Assembly (NCBI GenBank): GCA_023392535.1 | Contig: JAEVYY010000023.1 | Span: forward strand, 1-55,542 | DNA: 55,542 nt | Direction of reading: 5' to 3' | Source of the DNA: Bacillota bacterium | GTDB lineage: Bacteria; Bacillota; Clostridia; Lachnospirales; Lachnospiraceae | Shown: in pieces, positions 1 through 8,980 of the stretch | How the letters are laid out: each line of letters begins with the position of its first letter | Position numbering within the stretch: the stretch's first letter is position 1 | Program-made: the position numbers and the translations under genes | Notes under the pieces: model-generated | The model's database searches: none | What the model saw: the letters and a program-made list of their open reading frames with translations, nothing else | Told to the model about the DNA's origin: nothing

Positions 1-395
<395 letters not shown>

Positions 396-401
396 AAAGG
401 A

Positions 402-418
402 GATGTCCGAAGGACATC
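402..418 (+). other. Hairpin just after 23S rRNA
   Basis: GATGTCC and GGACATC form a perfect 7-bp stem with a GAA loop directly after the 23S 3' end. No T run follows, so it is more likely a processing or spacer stem than a terminator. The rest of the spacer to 492 holds no 5S rRNA gene. Confidence 0.5.
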
Positions 419-492
419 AGGGAATGTGTAGAAAAGAACGGATGAAAAGAGAGTAATCAGTATTCGGTTTTGAAGGTATGAAACCTTTATGT

Positions 493-566
493 GGCCCAGT
501 GGCTCAGTTGGTTAGAGCGTCGCCCTGTCACGGCGAAGGTCGTCGGTTCGAGTCCGATCTGGGTCG
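493..566 (+). tRNA. tRNA-Asp (GTC)
   Basis: Cloverleaf folds with acceptor GGCCCAG/CTGGGTC (one G-U), anticodon GTC in the loop CTGTCAC, and T arm GTCGGTTCGAGTCCGAT. First tRNA after the 23S gene. The 3' CCA is not encoded. Confidence 0.97.
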
Positions 567-581
567 TTAGCATGCAAATTT

Positions 582-654
582 GGGATCTTAGCTCAGCTGG
601 GAGAGCATCTGCCTTACAAGCAGAGGGTCATAGGTTCGAGCCCTATAGGTCCCA
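582..654 (+). tRNA. tRNA-Val (TAC)
   Basis: Acceptor GGGATCT/AGGTCCC, anticodon TAC in loop CTTACAA, T loop TTCGAGC. The 3' CCA is not encoded (the gene ends with discriminator A followed by TTC). Confidence 0.97.
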
Positions 655-683
655 TTCTTTCATATCTGTTATTCGGAAAGTAG

Positions 684-756
684 GCCGATGTGGCTCAATT
701 GGCAGAGCAGCTGATTTGTAATCAGCAGGTTATCGGTTCGAGTCCGATCATCGGCT
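684..756 (+). tRNA. tRNA-Thr (TGT)
   Basis: Acceptor GCCGATG/CATCGGC, anticodon TGT in loop TTTGTAA flanked by the CTGAT/ATCAG stem, T loop TTCGAGT. The 3' CCA is not encoded. Confidence 0.97.
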
Positions 757-766
757 CTTATATCAT

Positions 767-848
767 GGATGGGTTCCCGAGTGGCCAAAGGGGGCAGACT
801 GTAAATCTGTTGGCACCGCCTTCGAAGGTTCGAATCCTTCTCCATCCA
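767..848 (+). tRNA. tRNA-Tyr (GTA)
   Basis: 82 bases with the long variable arm typical of a class II tRNA. Acceptor GGATGGG pairs with TCCATCC (one G-U), anticodon GTA in loop CTGTAAA, T loop TTCGAAT. The 3' CCA is not encoded. Confidence 0.96.
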
Positions 849-895
849 TTTGTTTTATTTGGAGAAGTTAATTTCATATAAAACGTTATTAATAA

Positions 896-969
896 CGCGG
901 GGTGGAGCAGTCTGGAAGCTCGTCGGGCTCATAACCCGAAGGTCATAGGTTCAAATCCTGTCCCCGCTA
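896..969 (+). tRNA. Initiator tRNA-fMet (CAT)
   Basis: Anticodon CAT sits on an anticodon stem with three consecutive G-C pairs (GGG/CCC), and the D stem GAGC/GCTC has A11-T24, both marks of an initiator tRNA. The first acceptor pair is unformed: C1 faces T72, and GCGGGG pairs with CCCCGC. Most bacterial initiators have C1-A72, so the C-U form is a variant. The 3' CCA is not encoded. Confidence 0.95.
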
Positions 970-992
970 CTATTTCTTCTTTTGAAGAAAAT

Positions 993-1065
<73 letters not shown>

Positions 1066-1085
1066 CTTTGTCTGTAAACTTTTAA

Positions 1086-1158
1086 GGGATATTAGCTCAG
1101 TTGGTAGAGCACTTGACTTTTAATCAAGTTGTCCGGGGTTCGAATCCCCGATGTCTCA
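1086..1158 (+). tRNA. tRNA-Lys (TTT)
   Basis: Acceptor GGGATAT/ATGTCTC with G-U pairs, anticodon TTT in loop CTTTTAA, T arm CGGGGTTCGAATCCCCG. Last tRNA of the cluster. The 3' CCA is not encoded. An imperfect copy of its 3' 21 bases lies 53 bases downstream. Confidence 0.96.
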
Positions 1159-1190
1159 CTAGAAATTAAGAATTAAAGGATTCGAACCCT

Positions 1191-1211
1191 GTTCGATATC
1201 CCGATGTCTTA
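1191..1211 (+). repeat. Imperfect direct repeat of the tRNA-Lys 3' end
   Basis: This stretch matches the last 21 bases of the tRNA-Lys gene (1138-1158) at 17 of 21 positions, including GTTCGA and CCCGATGTCT in register. Just before it, 1178-1190 reads like a T arm on the opposite strand (GGATTCGAACCCT). Such tRNA 3' remnants are typical footprints of integrase recombination at a tRNA gene, but no integrase is present here, so an attachment-site origin is an inference. Confidence 0.45.
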
Positions 1212-1221
1212 CGTATGGTAG

Positions 1222-1263
1222 AACCGCAAATCCTTAGTAATAGTAGGGCTTTGCGGTTTTTTT
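1222..1263 (+). terminator. Rho-independent terminator of the rRNA/tRNA operon
   Basis: AACCGCAAA (1222-1230) pairs perfectly with TTTGCGGTT (1250-1258), followed by a run of T to 1263. It closes the rRNA-tRNA transcription unit. Confidence 0.85.
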
Positions 1264-1762
1264 GTTGTAGAGCTTGTAAAGTCTGCAAATGTCTGTTTTT
1301 TGTCTGCAAGGAACAGTCTCCACCACAACACTATCCTAGTGCATAAAAACAGGTAGTAAAGTTATTAGAGATATTTATGGAATATAAGAAATAGGCATTG
1401 CGCTGACGCGTAGTGCCTATAATAATATACACGATTAACAAATAGCTTAAGAAAATAAAAGCAGAAATAATTCAGCAAAACTAGTGTTATAGAACAAGTC
1501 ACTTTATATTAAAATATAGAGGCAATGCATTGGAATGATAGAGGTAATATTCTTTGTTCTTAATTCATAATAAGTTAATGAATAATTAATAAAGTAAATA
1601 AAATAATTACAAACTATTCAAGATTGATACACAATTTTCTAGTAAAGTATACTTATAGATCAATAGTTATTTTTATAAAGAAATGTTATGCACGAATTTG
1701 TAATTTGGAATGTGCGCATCCTTACTTGTAAAGGGTATATGAAAGGAGTCGTTAAAACAAGA
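1264..1762. other. Gene-free AT-rich stretch
   Basis: About 500 bases without a supported gene. It holds a short direct repeat (GTCTGCAA near 1280 and 1300) and, near its end, the promoter at 1624-1653. Nothing else could be recognised. Confidence 0.5.
1624..1653 (+). promoter_or_regulatory. Sigma-A type promoter for the VTC-like gene
   Basis: TTGATA (1624-1629), an 18-base spacer and TATACT (1648-1653) form a good housekeeping promoter about 110 bases ahead of the chosen start codon at 1763. Confidence 0.6.
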
Positions 1763-2395
1763 ATGAAGGATATGACAATAATGCAAGAAATGACAGGAAT
1801 ACGTTTATTTCAAGAACAAGAAATATTGTTAGACCAGAAAAATTTAGAGAACTTATACAAAAAAATAAACCAAAATGAAACGAAAGTAAAATCAGGAATA
1901 GTAAAAGCTGATACTAAGCAAATATGCGAAATTTATTTTGATTCCTCTTACATATCAGAAATTTATCCCGAACAATTTATGTTAACAATGGAACAGAAAG
2001 GAAAGAGAAAAGTATTTATTCTAAAAAGAAAAAACAAAATAGGCGGTTATGAAAGTGAGAAATCTGTAAAAATTTCTAGGGAGCAATATCGAAACATATT
2101 ACAGGGCTGTCTAGAATGGATGAAACAAAGCGGTAAGACACTTTTAAATGAATTTTATTCGAAAACAAAAATATTTCATTATAAGATAAGCAAAATCGTA
2201 AAGTGTTATCGAGAAGAGGTCTATTTGAAGTATGAAAAGCTTTTATTAACAATTGACCAGAACTTGAGGGTATTTACAACACAAAATGTACCGGTAGGCA
2301 GGATAAATGAGAATAAAAAGGTTTCTATAAAAGTAAGAACTACCTTAGGGCAAAAGAGTGACTATATTTTAAATACTTTAATTGATGAAAAGTAG
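1763..2395 (+). CDS. Possible VTC/CYTH-like domain protein
   Basis: A lysine-rich protein of 210 residues with no signal peptide or membrane segment. Its middle and end resemble a reduced VTC (polyphosphate polymerase-like, CYTH-fold) domain: EIYFDS at residues 56-61, a basic strand KVFILKRKNK at 83-92, and YEKLLLTIDQNLR at 157-169, in the order of the strands that form the VTC tunnel. The N-terminal strand with the usual RHE-type motif is not obvious, so enzymatic activity is doubtful. The start at 1763 is preferred over an in-frame ATG at 1688 because AAAGGAG lies 14 bases ahead of it, while the earlier ATG has no ribosome binding site. It is a single-gene unit with its own promoter and terminator. 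The family call is an inference from pattern only. Confidence 0.4.
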   Translation: MKDMTIMQEMTGIRLFQEQEILLDQKNLENLYKKINQNETKVKSGIVKADTKQICEIYFDSSYISEIYPEQFMLTMEQKGKRKVFILKRKNKIGGYESEKSVKISREQYRNILQGCLEWMKQSGKTLLNEFYSKTKIFHYKISKIVKCYREEVYLKYEKLLLTIDQNLRVFTTQNVPVGRINENKKVSIKVRTTLGQKSDYILNTLIDEK

Positions 2396-2438
2396 GTAAT
2401 TAATGATATAAATGTAGTTTTATATAAGAAATAATGCT

Positions 2439-2486
2439 AAAATCATATATAATTATGTCTAAATGACTATTTATATATGATTTTTT
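2439..2486 (+). terminator. Rho-independent terminator
   Basis: A 14-bp perfect stem (AAAATCATATATAA at 2439-2452 with its complement at 2471-2484) followed by T residues closes the preceding gene before the MFS permease. Confidence 0.8.
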
Positions 2487-2522
2487 GTATTTATAGGAAA
2501 AGAAAATATCTGGGGGATCCTT

Positions 2523-3740
2523 ATGAATAAAATACAACATTTTCAATTATCATTCAAGCATACAAAATATGCTAGCTATATAGGGTATATTACACAGGCT
2601 ATTGTTAACAACCTGGCACCTTTACTGTTTATTGTTTTTCAAGATAATTTTTCCATATCACTTGAAAAGATAGGGTTATTAATATCATTAAATTTTACGG
2701 TTCAGATCGTTACGGATATAATAGCAGCAAAGTACGTAGATAAAGTTGGTTATCGAGCAGCTTCTATCCTTGCACATATCTTATGCACCATAGGTCTCAT
2801 AAGCCTAGGTATACTACCCGGTATTATGAGCCACCCTTATCGTGGTCTTGTAATTGCTATGATCATTAATGGAATTGGTGGGGGGCTAATAGAAGTATTG
2901 ATTAGTCCAATAGTGGAAGCACTACCAGGTGATGAGAAAGAATCTGCTATGAGTATGTTACATTCTTTCTATTGCTGGGGTCATGTAAGTGTAGTAATTT
3001 TATCAACTATTTATTTTAATACAATTGGGATTCAGCAATGGGAATACCTTCCTATTTTGTGGTCGTTGGTTCCTTTTATCAATATTTTCTTATTTATCTT
3101 AGTGCCGATCAACACCCTCGTAGAAGAAGGTGAGGAAATGCCGCTAAGAGCTCTATTTAAAGTTAAAATATTTTGGCTCCTATTTATCTTAATGATCTGT
3201 GCAGGAGCATCTGAACAGGCAATGTCTCAGTGGGCATCTTTGTTCGCTGAAGTAGGATTACATGTAAGCAAAAATATGGGTGATCTATTAGGACCGTGCG
3301 CTTTTGCTATCTTAATGGGGATTTCAAGAACGATATACGGAATTATGGGATCTAGAATGAATTTGATGAAAACAATCATTGCGAGCAGTATTTTATGTGT
3401 AATTAGTTATCTAATAGCAGTATTCTCTCCGATCCCTATATTAGCTTTATTGGGATGTGCCGTTTGTGGTTTTTCGGTAGGAATTATGTGGCCTGGTATT
3501 TTTAGCATATCTGCAAAAGAGTATCCCCAGGGAGGCACTGGTATGTTTGCTATGCTAGCACTTGCCGGGGATATCGGATGTTCCTCAGGACCAGGAGTAG
3601 TAGGATTGGCGGCTAATGTTTTAGGCGATCTAAAAAAGGGATTGTTACTTTCTATTCTATTTCCATGCTCGCTGATAGTATGTCTTATCATTTTGAATAG
3701 GCAAAGATGTAAGAAGAAAAGACAACACAGAGCTAGTTAA
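2523..3740 (+). CDS. Major facilitator superfamily transporter
   Basis: A 405-residue integral membrane protein with about 12 hydrophobic segments in two halves joined by a hydrophilic loop near residues 195-210, the normal length and build for the MFS. The loop between helices 2 and 3 carries AAKYVDKVGYRAA, a form of the MFS signature with Asp and basic residues, and helix 4-5 has GGGLIEVLISPIVEALP. The fold is closest in style to the FHS (fucose/sugar symporter) group, but the substrate cannot be told. GGGGGATCC ahead of the ATG is the ribosome binding site. It stands alone, with a terminator before it and a new promoter after it, so context gives no clue to the cargo. It ends with a short basic tail. 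Confidence 0.85.
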   Translation: MNKIQHFQLSFKHTKYASYIGYITQAIVNNLAPLLFIVFQDNFSISLEKIGLLISLNFTVQIVTDIIAAKYVDKVGYRAASILAHILCTIGLISLGILPGIMSHPYRGLVIAMIINGIGGGLIEVLISPIVEALPGDEKESAMSMLHSFYCWGHVSVVILSTIYFNTIGIQQWEYLPILWSLVPFINIFLFILVPINTLVEEGEEMPLRALFKVKIFWLLFILMICAGASEQAMSQWASLFAEVGLHVSKNMGDLLGPCAFAILMGISRTIYGIMGSRMNLMKTIIASSILCVISYLIAVFSPIPILALLGCAVCGFSVGIMWPGIFSISAKEYPQGGTGMFAMLALAGDIGCSSGPGVVGLAANVLGDLKKGLLLSILFPCSLIVCLIILNRQRCKKKRQHRAS

Positions 3741-3758
3741 ATTGGCATGTTTTAGGAT

Positions 3759-3786
3759 TTGACGGTAGTTAAAAAAATGGTATAAT
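3759..3786 (+). promoter_or_regulatory. Promoter for the L,D-transpeptidase gene
   Basis: TTGACG (3759-3764), 16-base spacer, TATAAT (3781-3786), about 80 bases ahead of the coding region. Confidence 0.65.
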
Positions 3787-3869
3787 TACTTTGTAAAAGA
3801 TTGTATAAAATAAAATTGCTAATTTAAACAGTATTTAAAAAATACTGTTAATCATAAGGATGAATGCTA

Positions 3870-5405
3870 GTGAGTATACTAAAAGAAAATACGAAGAATG
3901 ATATAATGGAAAAGGACAATGATCTGCAATTTATATCCGTGACGGATTCGGAAATTACTTTTCAAGAAGAGAATAAAAAATTGCTAAAGAAGAAATCAAA
4001 AAGGAAGAGAAAATGGAGAAGACTTAAGGTAGATGTGAAAAGAAATCTTTTGATTGCTTTGGGTATTATCTTAATCTTATATATTGGTACATCTATTTAT
4101 TTTATGAATCACTATTATTTGGGAACAACAATTAATGAGGTAGACTATTCAGGTAATACAGCTAAGAGTGTTACTTCAAAAATCTTAAATATGGTTGATC
4201 ATTATGAAATTAGTATTATTGGAAGAAACAATTTGATGGACTCTATATCGGGCAAAGAGATAGGATTACAATACCAGTTTGATGATACTTTAACAAAAAT
4301 AATAAAAGAACAAAATGGGTGGTTGTGGTTTACTGCTTTATTTAATGATAATAATTACGAATTACCAAAAGCAGCAACTTATGATGAGAACGCATTAAAT
4401 AATAAAATTAATCAATTAGTTTTTTTTAAGAAAAGTAATGAGATTCAACCGCAAAATGCATATATATCCGATTATTCTGAAACTACAGGTTATTCTTTAA
4501 TAGAAGAAATCAAAGGAAGTATTTTAGATAAAGAGAAAACCAAACAAGCGATAAAAGATGCGTTGGGAAGAGTAGACGAAGACTTGGATTTGGAAAAATG
4601 TTATGTGGAGCCGACCGTTACAAGTAAAACAAAATCTTTGCAAACAATCTATGAGCAATTAAATTTATATACTGGTGTTACGATTACGTATGACTTCGAA
4701 ATTGCAACAGAAGCTGTTACAGGTAAACAAATTCACGAGTGGTTGACCTATGATATGAATAAAGTTACCATAGATGAAGAAAAAGTAAGAGAATGCGTGA
4801 ATACAATTGCCAGAAAGTATGATACTTATGGTAAGAACAGAACCTTTGAAACAATTAGTGGTAATGAAATTGAGCTATTAAGTGGTGGCTATGGATGGAG
4901 AGTAGATAGAGCGGCAGAAACAGAACAGTTAATTACAGATATTAAGGGCGGAAAAGACTTGACGCGTGAAATGATTTATGTAGCAAAAGGATATACACGA
5001 AAAGATAATGGGCATGGAGGCGTCGATGATATTGGTGATACTTATGTAGAGATTGATCTTGGCAAACAACATTTATATGTAATTCAGAATAAAACAGTTG
5101 TTGAAGAGAGTGATTTTGTATCAGGTAATATTGTGAAAGGAAATGGAACCCCGCCTGGTGTATTTGGTATTACATACAAAGAAAAAAATGCTGTTCTAAG
5201 AGGTGAGAATTACGAATCAAATGTAAGTTTTTGGATGCCTTTTAATGGAAATATAGGAATGCATGATGCTACATGGAGAAGGGAATTTGGAGGAGAAATT
5301 TATAAATCAAGAGGATCTCATGGCTGTATCAATTTGCCTTTTGAAAAAGCTAAAAATATTTTTGAGCTGATTGAGCAGGGAATGCCGGTGGTCTGTTATT
5401 ATTAG
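3870..5405 (+). CDS. L,D-transpeptidase (YkuD) with peptidoglycan-binding domain
   Basis: A cell-wall enzyme that would form 3-3 cross-links or attach groups to peptidoglycan stems by transpeptidation on the outer face of the membrane. The chain of about 511 residues has a highly basic cytoplasmic N-terminus, one membrane helix near residues 65-83, a central region of the PG_binding_4/VanW-associated kind, and a C-terminal YkuD domain from about 390. The catalytic motif SHGCINLP is complete, with Cys at residue 486 and the upstream His in MHDATWR. The chosen GTG start at 3870 lies nine bases after AAGGA; an ATG at 3864 in the same frame is the alternative but sits too close to that site. It has its own promoter and is followed 29 bases later by an HD-domain gene. 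Confidence 0.9.
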   Translation: MSILKENTKNDIMEKDNDLQFISVTDSEITFQEENKKLLKKKSKRKRKWRRLKVDVKRNLLIALGIILILYIGTSIYFMNHYYLGTTINEVDYSGNTAKSVTSKILNMVDHYEISIIGRNNLMDSISGKEIGLQYQFDDTLTKIIKEQNGWLWFTALFNDNNYELPKAATYDENALNNKINQLVFFKKSNEIQPQNAYISDYSETTGYSLIEEIKGSILDKEKTKQAIKDALGRVDEDLDLEKCYVEPTVTSKTKSLQTIYEQLNLYTGVTITYDFEIATEAVTGKQIHEWLTYDMNKVTIDEEKVRECVNTIARKYDTYGKNRTFETISGNEIELLSGGYGWRVDRAAETEQLITDIKGGKDLTREMIYVAKGYTRKDNGHGGVDDIGDTYVEIDLGKQHLYVIQNKTVVEESDFVSGNIVKGNGTPPGVFGITYKEKNAVLRGENYESNVSFWMPFNGNIGMHDATWRREFGGEIYKSRGSHGCINLPFEKAKNIFELIEQGMPVVCYY

Positions 5406-5434
5406 ATTGGTATAATTTTTTCGGAGCAAACAAT

Positions 5435-5944
5435 ATGACAAAATTCAAGCGAAAAAAAATAAGAAAAAAAGCAAGAAATAATAAATGGCAACAGGAACTT
5501 TTAAATCGCTATGGAAGTGATATATTAAATTCTAAAAATTTTAAAGATACTTCCAACAATATGCAACATGGTACGATGTCTGTTTCACAACATAGTATTA
5601 ATGTCGCAAAATATAGTTTACTAATCAATGAGAAATTGAACATAAAATGTAAGAGGCGAGATCTTATCAGAGGTGCTCTTTTACATGACTATTTTCTTTA
5701 CGACTGGCATGATAAAAGCCATGTACAGTTATATAAATTACATGGTTTTCATCATCCAATGACAGCTTATAACAATGCCCGTAAAGAATACAAACTTTCA
5801 CCTCGTGAAAAAGATATTATAAAAAAACACATGTGGCCATTAACGATTAAACCGCCATTGTGTAGAGAAGCTTGGGTCGTTACGACTGCAGACAAGTATT
5901 GTTCATTATTAGAAACACTTCGTATTCATAAAGGTAAACGATAA
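5435..5944 (+). CDS. HD-domain protein (putative phosphohydrolase)
   Basis: A 169-residue soluble protein. After a very basic N-terminus it carries HSINVAKYS, then the HD pair in GALLHDYFLYDWH and a histidine-rich HGFHHP segment, followed by KKHMWP and TADKYCSLLE. This is the metal-binding His/Asp pattern of the HD superfamily, whose members hydrolyse phosphate esters, often of nucleotides. The real substrate is unknown. It lies between the L,D-transpeptidase gene and the decarboxylase gene, with only four bases to the latter, so those two are probably cotranscribed. Confidence 0.8.
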   Translation: MTKFKRKKIRKKARNNKWQQELLNRYGSDILNSKNFKDTSNNMQHGTMSVSQHSINVAKYSLLINEKLNIKCKRRDLIRGALLHDYFLYDWHDKSHVQLYKLHGFHHPMTAYNNARKEYKLSPREKDIIKKHMWPLTIKPPLCREAWVVTTADKYCSLLETLRIHKGKR

Positions 5945-5948
5945 AAGA

Positions 5949-7445
5949 GTGGAACGGAAGGAGTTAATACTTAGAAAATTGGATCATAACTTGTATCACA
6001 AATTAGAAGCTTATGCAGAGTCGGATTATTATCCATTTCATATGCCTGGGCATAAACGAAATATGCGTTTCTATCCAATGAAGGAAATTTATAAGATAGA
6101 TATTACAGAAATAGATGGTTTTGATAATTTACACCATGCAGAGGGTGTGCTTTACCAAGCTATGAAAAAGGCGTCTACTCTTTACCACGCAGAAGAAACT
6201 CATTTTTTAGTAAATGGCAGTACAAGTGGTATTCTTAGCAGCATAAGCGCGAGCGTTAAGCGTGGTGGTAAGATATTAATTGCTAGAAATTCTCATAAAG
6301 CGGCTTATAATGCTATTATGCTAAGAGATCTACAAGCTATTTATCTGTATCCAAAACTGCAAAAAGAGTTTGCCATATGGGGTGGAATAAACCCTAAAGA
6401 TGTGGAGGAAGCGTTAGAGCTAGAGGATAAGATTGAAGCCGTATTTATTACCTCACCAACGTATGACGGTATAGTATCAGATGTAAAAAGTATTGCAAAA
6501 ATTGTTCATAGAAAAAACATTCCACTTATAGTTGATGAAGCTCACGGCGCTCATTTTGGATTTCATCCGTCTTATCCACAAAATTCCAATGTATTAGGTG
6601 CTGATATTGTTATTCATAGTGTACATAAATCATTACCCGCTTTTACACAGACAGCTTTGATTCATATCAACGGCAATCTGATAGATAGAAACAAGATGAT
6701 TAAATATTTAGAGATATATCAGACAAGCAGTCCTTCTTATGTATTTATGTCTGGAATCGAAAATTGCCTTGATATTATATCTTCGGAGGGGAATTCTTTA
6801 TTTCAAAAGTTACATGAAAATGTTTCGGAATTTCAGAATGTTTGTAAAAAGCTGTGTAACTTGAAGGTAGTGGAACGGAATATTATTGGATCTGATAATA
6901 TTTTTGATTACGATGACACGAAAGTAATGATCTCATTGGTAAGAGCTTCTTTAAATGGGAAAGAATTATATGATAGATTATTACATGAATATCACATTCA
7001 GATGGAGATGTCTGCACCTTTATATGTCTTAGGCATCACGAGTATCATGGATACGCATAAAGGATTTCAGCGATTATCTGATGCATTGATACAGATTGAC
7101 CAAGATATACAAAATAAGGTAAAATTAAAAAATACAGATAATACGTTTACGATCTTGGAAGAAGTCTTTTTTCTATCAAAGGAGGCTAACGTATATTGTA
7201 GCATTGCTGAGATAGAGAATTTGGAATTAGAATCCATATCATTTACACTAAGTGAAAACCGGGTAAGCGGAGAATTTGTTTTTTTATATCCACCAGGAAT
7301 TCCGATATTAGTACCGGGAGAAATCATTACTGCGGTAATTAAGGAACGTATCCTTGCCTATAAAAAGAGAGGATTTATGCTTCAAGGTCTTTGTGATAAG
7401 GAGTTTGACAAGATTAAAGTGGTAAAAAAGAAAAAATCTATGTAA
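5949..7445 (+). CDS. Orn/Lys/Arg decarboxylase family protein (YaaO-like)
   Basis: A PLP enzyme of fold type I, 498 residues, which would decarboxylate a basic amino acid (lysine, ornithine or arginine) and so feed polyamine synthesis. The N-terminus has the family motif PFHMPGHKRN (residues 29-38), the centre has SPTYDG and VDEAHGAHFGF, and the PLP lysine is in HSVHKSLPAF (Lys227). The C-terminal domain contains YPPGIPILVPGE. The GTG start at 5949 has a weak ribosome site; GGAAGGAG at 5955 could instead serve an internal start such as TTG at 5979. In Bacillus the related yaaO precedes tmk-yaaR-holB, and the same neighbourhood follows here. The exact substrate cannot be told from the sequence. 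Confidence 0.88.
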   Translation: MERKELILRKLDHNLYHKLEAYAESDYYPFHMPGHKRNMRFYPMKEIYKIDITEIDGFDNLHHAEGVLYQAMKKASTLYHAEETHFLVNGSTSGILSSISASVKRGGKILIARNSHKAAYNAIMLRDLQAIYLYPKLQKEFAIWGGINPKDVEEALELEDKIEAVFITSPTYDGIVSDVKSIAKIVHRKNIPLIVDEAHGAHFGFHPSYPQNSNVLGADIVIHSVHKSLPAFTQTALIHINGNLIDRNKMIKYLEIYQTSSPSYVFMSGIENCLDIISSEGNSLFQKLHENVSEFQNVCKKLCNLKVVERNIIGSDNIFDYDDTKVMISLVRASLNGKELYDRLLHEYHIQMEMSAPLYVLGITSIMDTHKGFQRLSDALIQIDQDIQNKVKLKNTDNTFTILEEVFFLSKEANVYCSIAEIENLELESISFTLSENRVSGEFVFLYPPGIPILVPGEIITAVIKERILAYKKRGFMLQGLCDKEFDKIKVVKKKKSM

Positions 7446-7567
7446 AATGTTATATTTGTAATGTTAATTTATATGTAAATATGCAATAATCAAATAAGCA
7501 TACTACTTATGGCTAATAATAACGGTGAATGCTTTTAATAACAGGATGAATAAGAAAGGGATTTAGA

Positions 7568-8980
7568 ATGAGAAAAACTAAAATTATTTGCACAATCGGA
7601 CCATCATCAGAGGAGGAGTCAAAACTAAAAGAATTAATGAAAGCAGGTATGAATGTAGCCCGCTTAAATTTTTCTCATGATACACATGAAATACAAGGAA
7701 TGAAATATAAAAAAGTAATCAAGGTGAGTGAGGAATTGGGACTTCCGATAGCCACTCTTTTGGATACAAGAGGTCCAGAGATTCGTCTAGGCGTTTTTGA
7801 GGATGGCAGAACAGAATTGGTAAGTGGACAAACTTTTACGATCACGACAAGAGAGTTGTTGGGAAATAATGAAATAGTAGAAGTTAGTTATAAAGATCTA
7901 GTCCGGGACGTTGAGATAGGATCTAAAATTCTAATCGACGATGGCTTAATAGAAATGATAGTGACGGAGCTTACGGAAACAGATATTATCTGTAAAGTGC
8001 TGAATGGAGGACCAGTTTCTAACAGGAAGGGTGTGAATGTACCTGGGGTCGTATTATCGATGCCATTTATTAATGACTCAGACAGGAGAGATATTGAGTT
8101 TGGTGCAGAAATAGGTTTTGATTTTATAGCAGCTTCATTTACAAGGACGAAAGATGACATCCTTCAGATTAGAAAAATATTGGATGCTCATAAAAGTAAA
8201 ATGAAAATTATTGCAAAAATTGAAAATATGCAGGGAATTCAGAATATTGATGAGATTTTGGAAGTATCTGATGGAATAATGGTAGCCAGAGGAGATATGG
8301 GAGTGGAGATTCCTATGGAAGAGGTACCTATCATACAAAAGTCATTGATAAAAAAAGCGGTGGCAGTTGGTAAGCATGTTATTACAGCAACACAGATGTT
8401 AGAATCTATGATTAAAAATCCACGTCCTACAAGGGCAGAAGCCACAGATGTTGCAAACGCTATTTATGATGGAACAACTGCAATCATGTTATCAGGAGAG
8501 AGTGCATCTGGAAAATATCCGGTAGAAGCGGTTAAGACGATGGATAGGATTGCATGTCGTACAGAGGCAGATATTGATTATAAAGGAAGATTTAAGAAGG
8601 TAAGTGATAAAGATTCGATTAGTATTTCAACGGCTATAGCGCATACTTGTTGTTCCACTGCAATGGATTTAAAAGCAGCAGCAATCATCACAGTCACAAT
8701 GTCTGGATTCACAGCTGGCCTAATTTCTAAATATAAGCCGAATTGCCCGATTATTGGTTGCACAGTAACGGCAGATGTTCGCAGACAGTTGAATTTAATG
8801 TGGGGTGTTACGCCTGTATTAATTAATAAAAAGGAAGATTCAGAAGAACTATGTGCGGAAGCAATATCTGCGGCTGTTCGAGAGGGTATCGTAAAAAAGG
8901 GTGATACCGTTGTTATAACAGCAGGTCTTCCACTTGGTATTTCCGGTATGACAAATATGATCAGAGTAATGGAAGTATAA
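7568..8980 (+). CDS. pyk: Pyruvate kinase
   Basis: Converts phosphoenolpyruvate and ADP to pyruvate and ATP in the last step of glycolysis. The 470-residue protein opens with RKTKIICTIGPSS and has NFSHDTHE, the magnesium/substrate signature IIAKIENMQGI, VARGDMGVEIP, and TQMLESMIKNPRPTRAEATDVANA. The length matches the classical enzyme without the extra C-terminal phosphohistidine-type domain seen in Bacillus. AAAGGGA lies just before the ATG. The next gene starts at the base right after its stop codon, so it leads the gmk-like/yaaR/holB unit. Confidence 0.97.
   Translation: MRKTKIICTIGPSSEEESKLKELMKAGMNVARLNFSHDTHEIQGMKYKKVIKVSEELGLPIATLLDTRGPEIRLGVFEDGRTELVSGQTFTITTRELLGNNEIVEVSYKDLVRDVEIGSKILIDDGLIEMIVTELTETDIICKVLNGGPVSNRKGVNVPGVVLSMPFINDSDRRDIEFGAEIGFDFIAASFTRTKDDILQIRKILDAHKSKMKIIAKIENMQGIQNIDEILEVSDGIMVARGDMGVEIPMEEVPIIQKSLIKKAVAVGKHVITATQMLESMIKNPRPTRAEATDVANAIYDGTTAIMLSGESASGKYPVEAVKTMDRIACRTEADIDYKGRFKKVSDKDSISISTAIAHTCCSTAMDLKAAAIITVTMSGFTAGLISKYKPNCPIIGCTVTADVRRQLNLMWGVTPVLINKKEDSEELCAEAISAAVREGIVKKGDTVVITAGLPLGISGMTNMIRVMEV

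Noticed and set aside
396..492. A 5S rRNA gene in the spacer after 23S
   Set aside because: The spacer is shorter than a 5S gene (about 117 bases) and lacks its helices.
491..881. Two open frames of 76 and 63 codons across the tRNA cluster
   Set aside because: They run through tRNA-Asp, -Val, -Thr and -Tyr; the sequence is fully explained by those RNA genes.
1280..1310. CRISPR-like short repeat (GTCTGCAA twice)
   Set aside because: Only two eight-base copies with no regular spacers; no array and no cas genes in the window.
3407..3691. 94-codon minus-strand frame within the MFS gene
   Set aside because: It lies wholly inside the MFS transporter gene and shows no family features.
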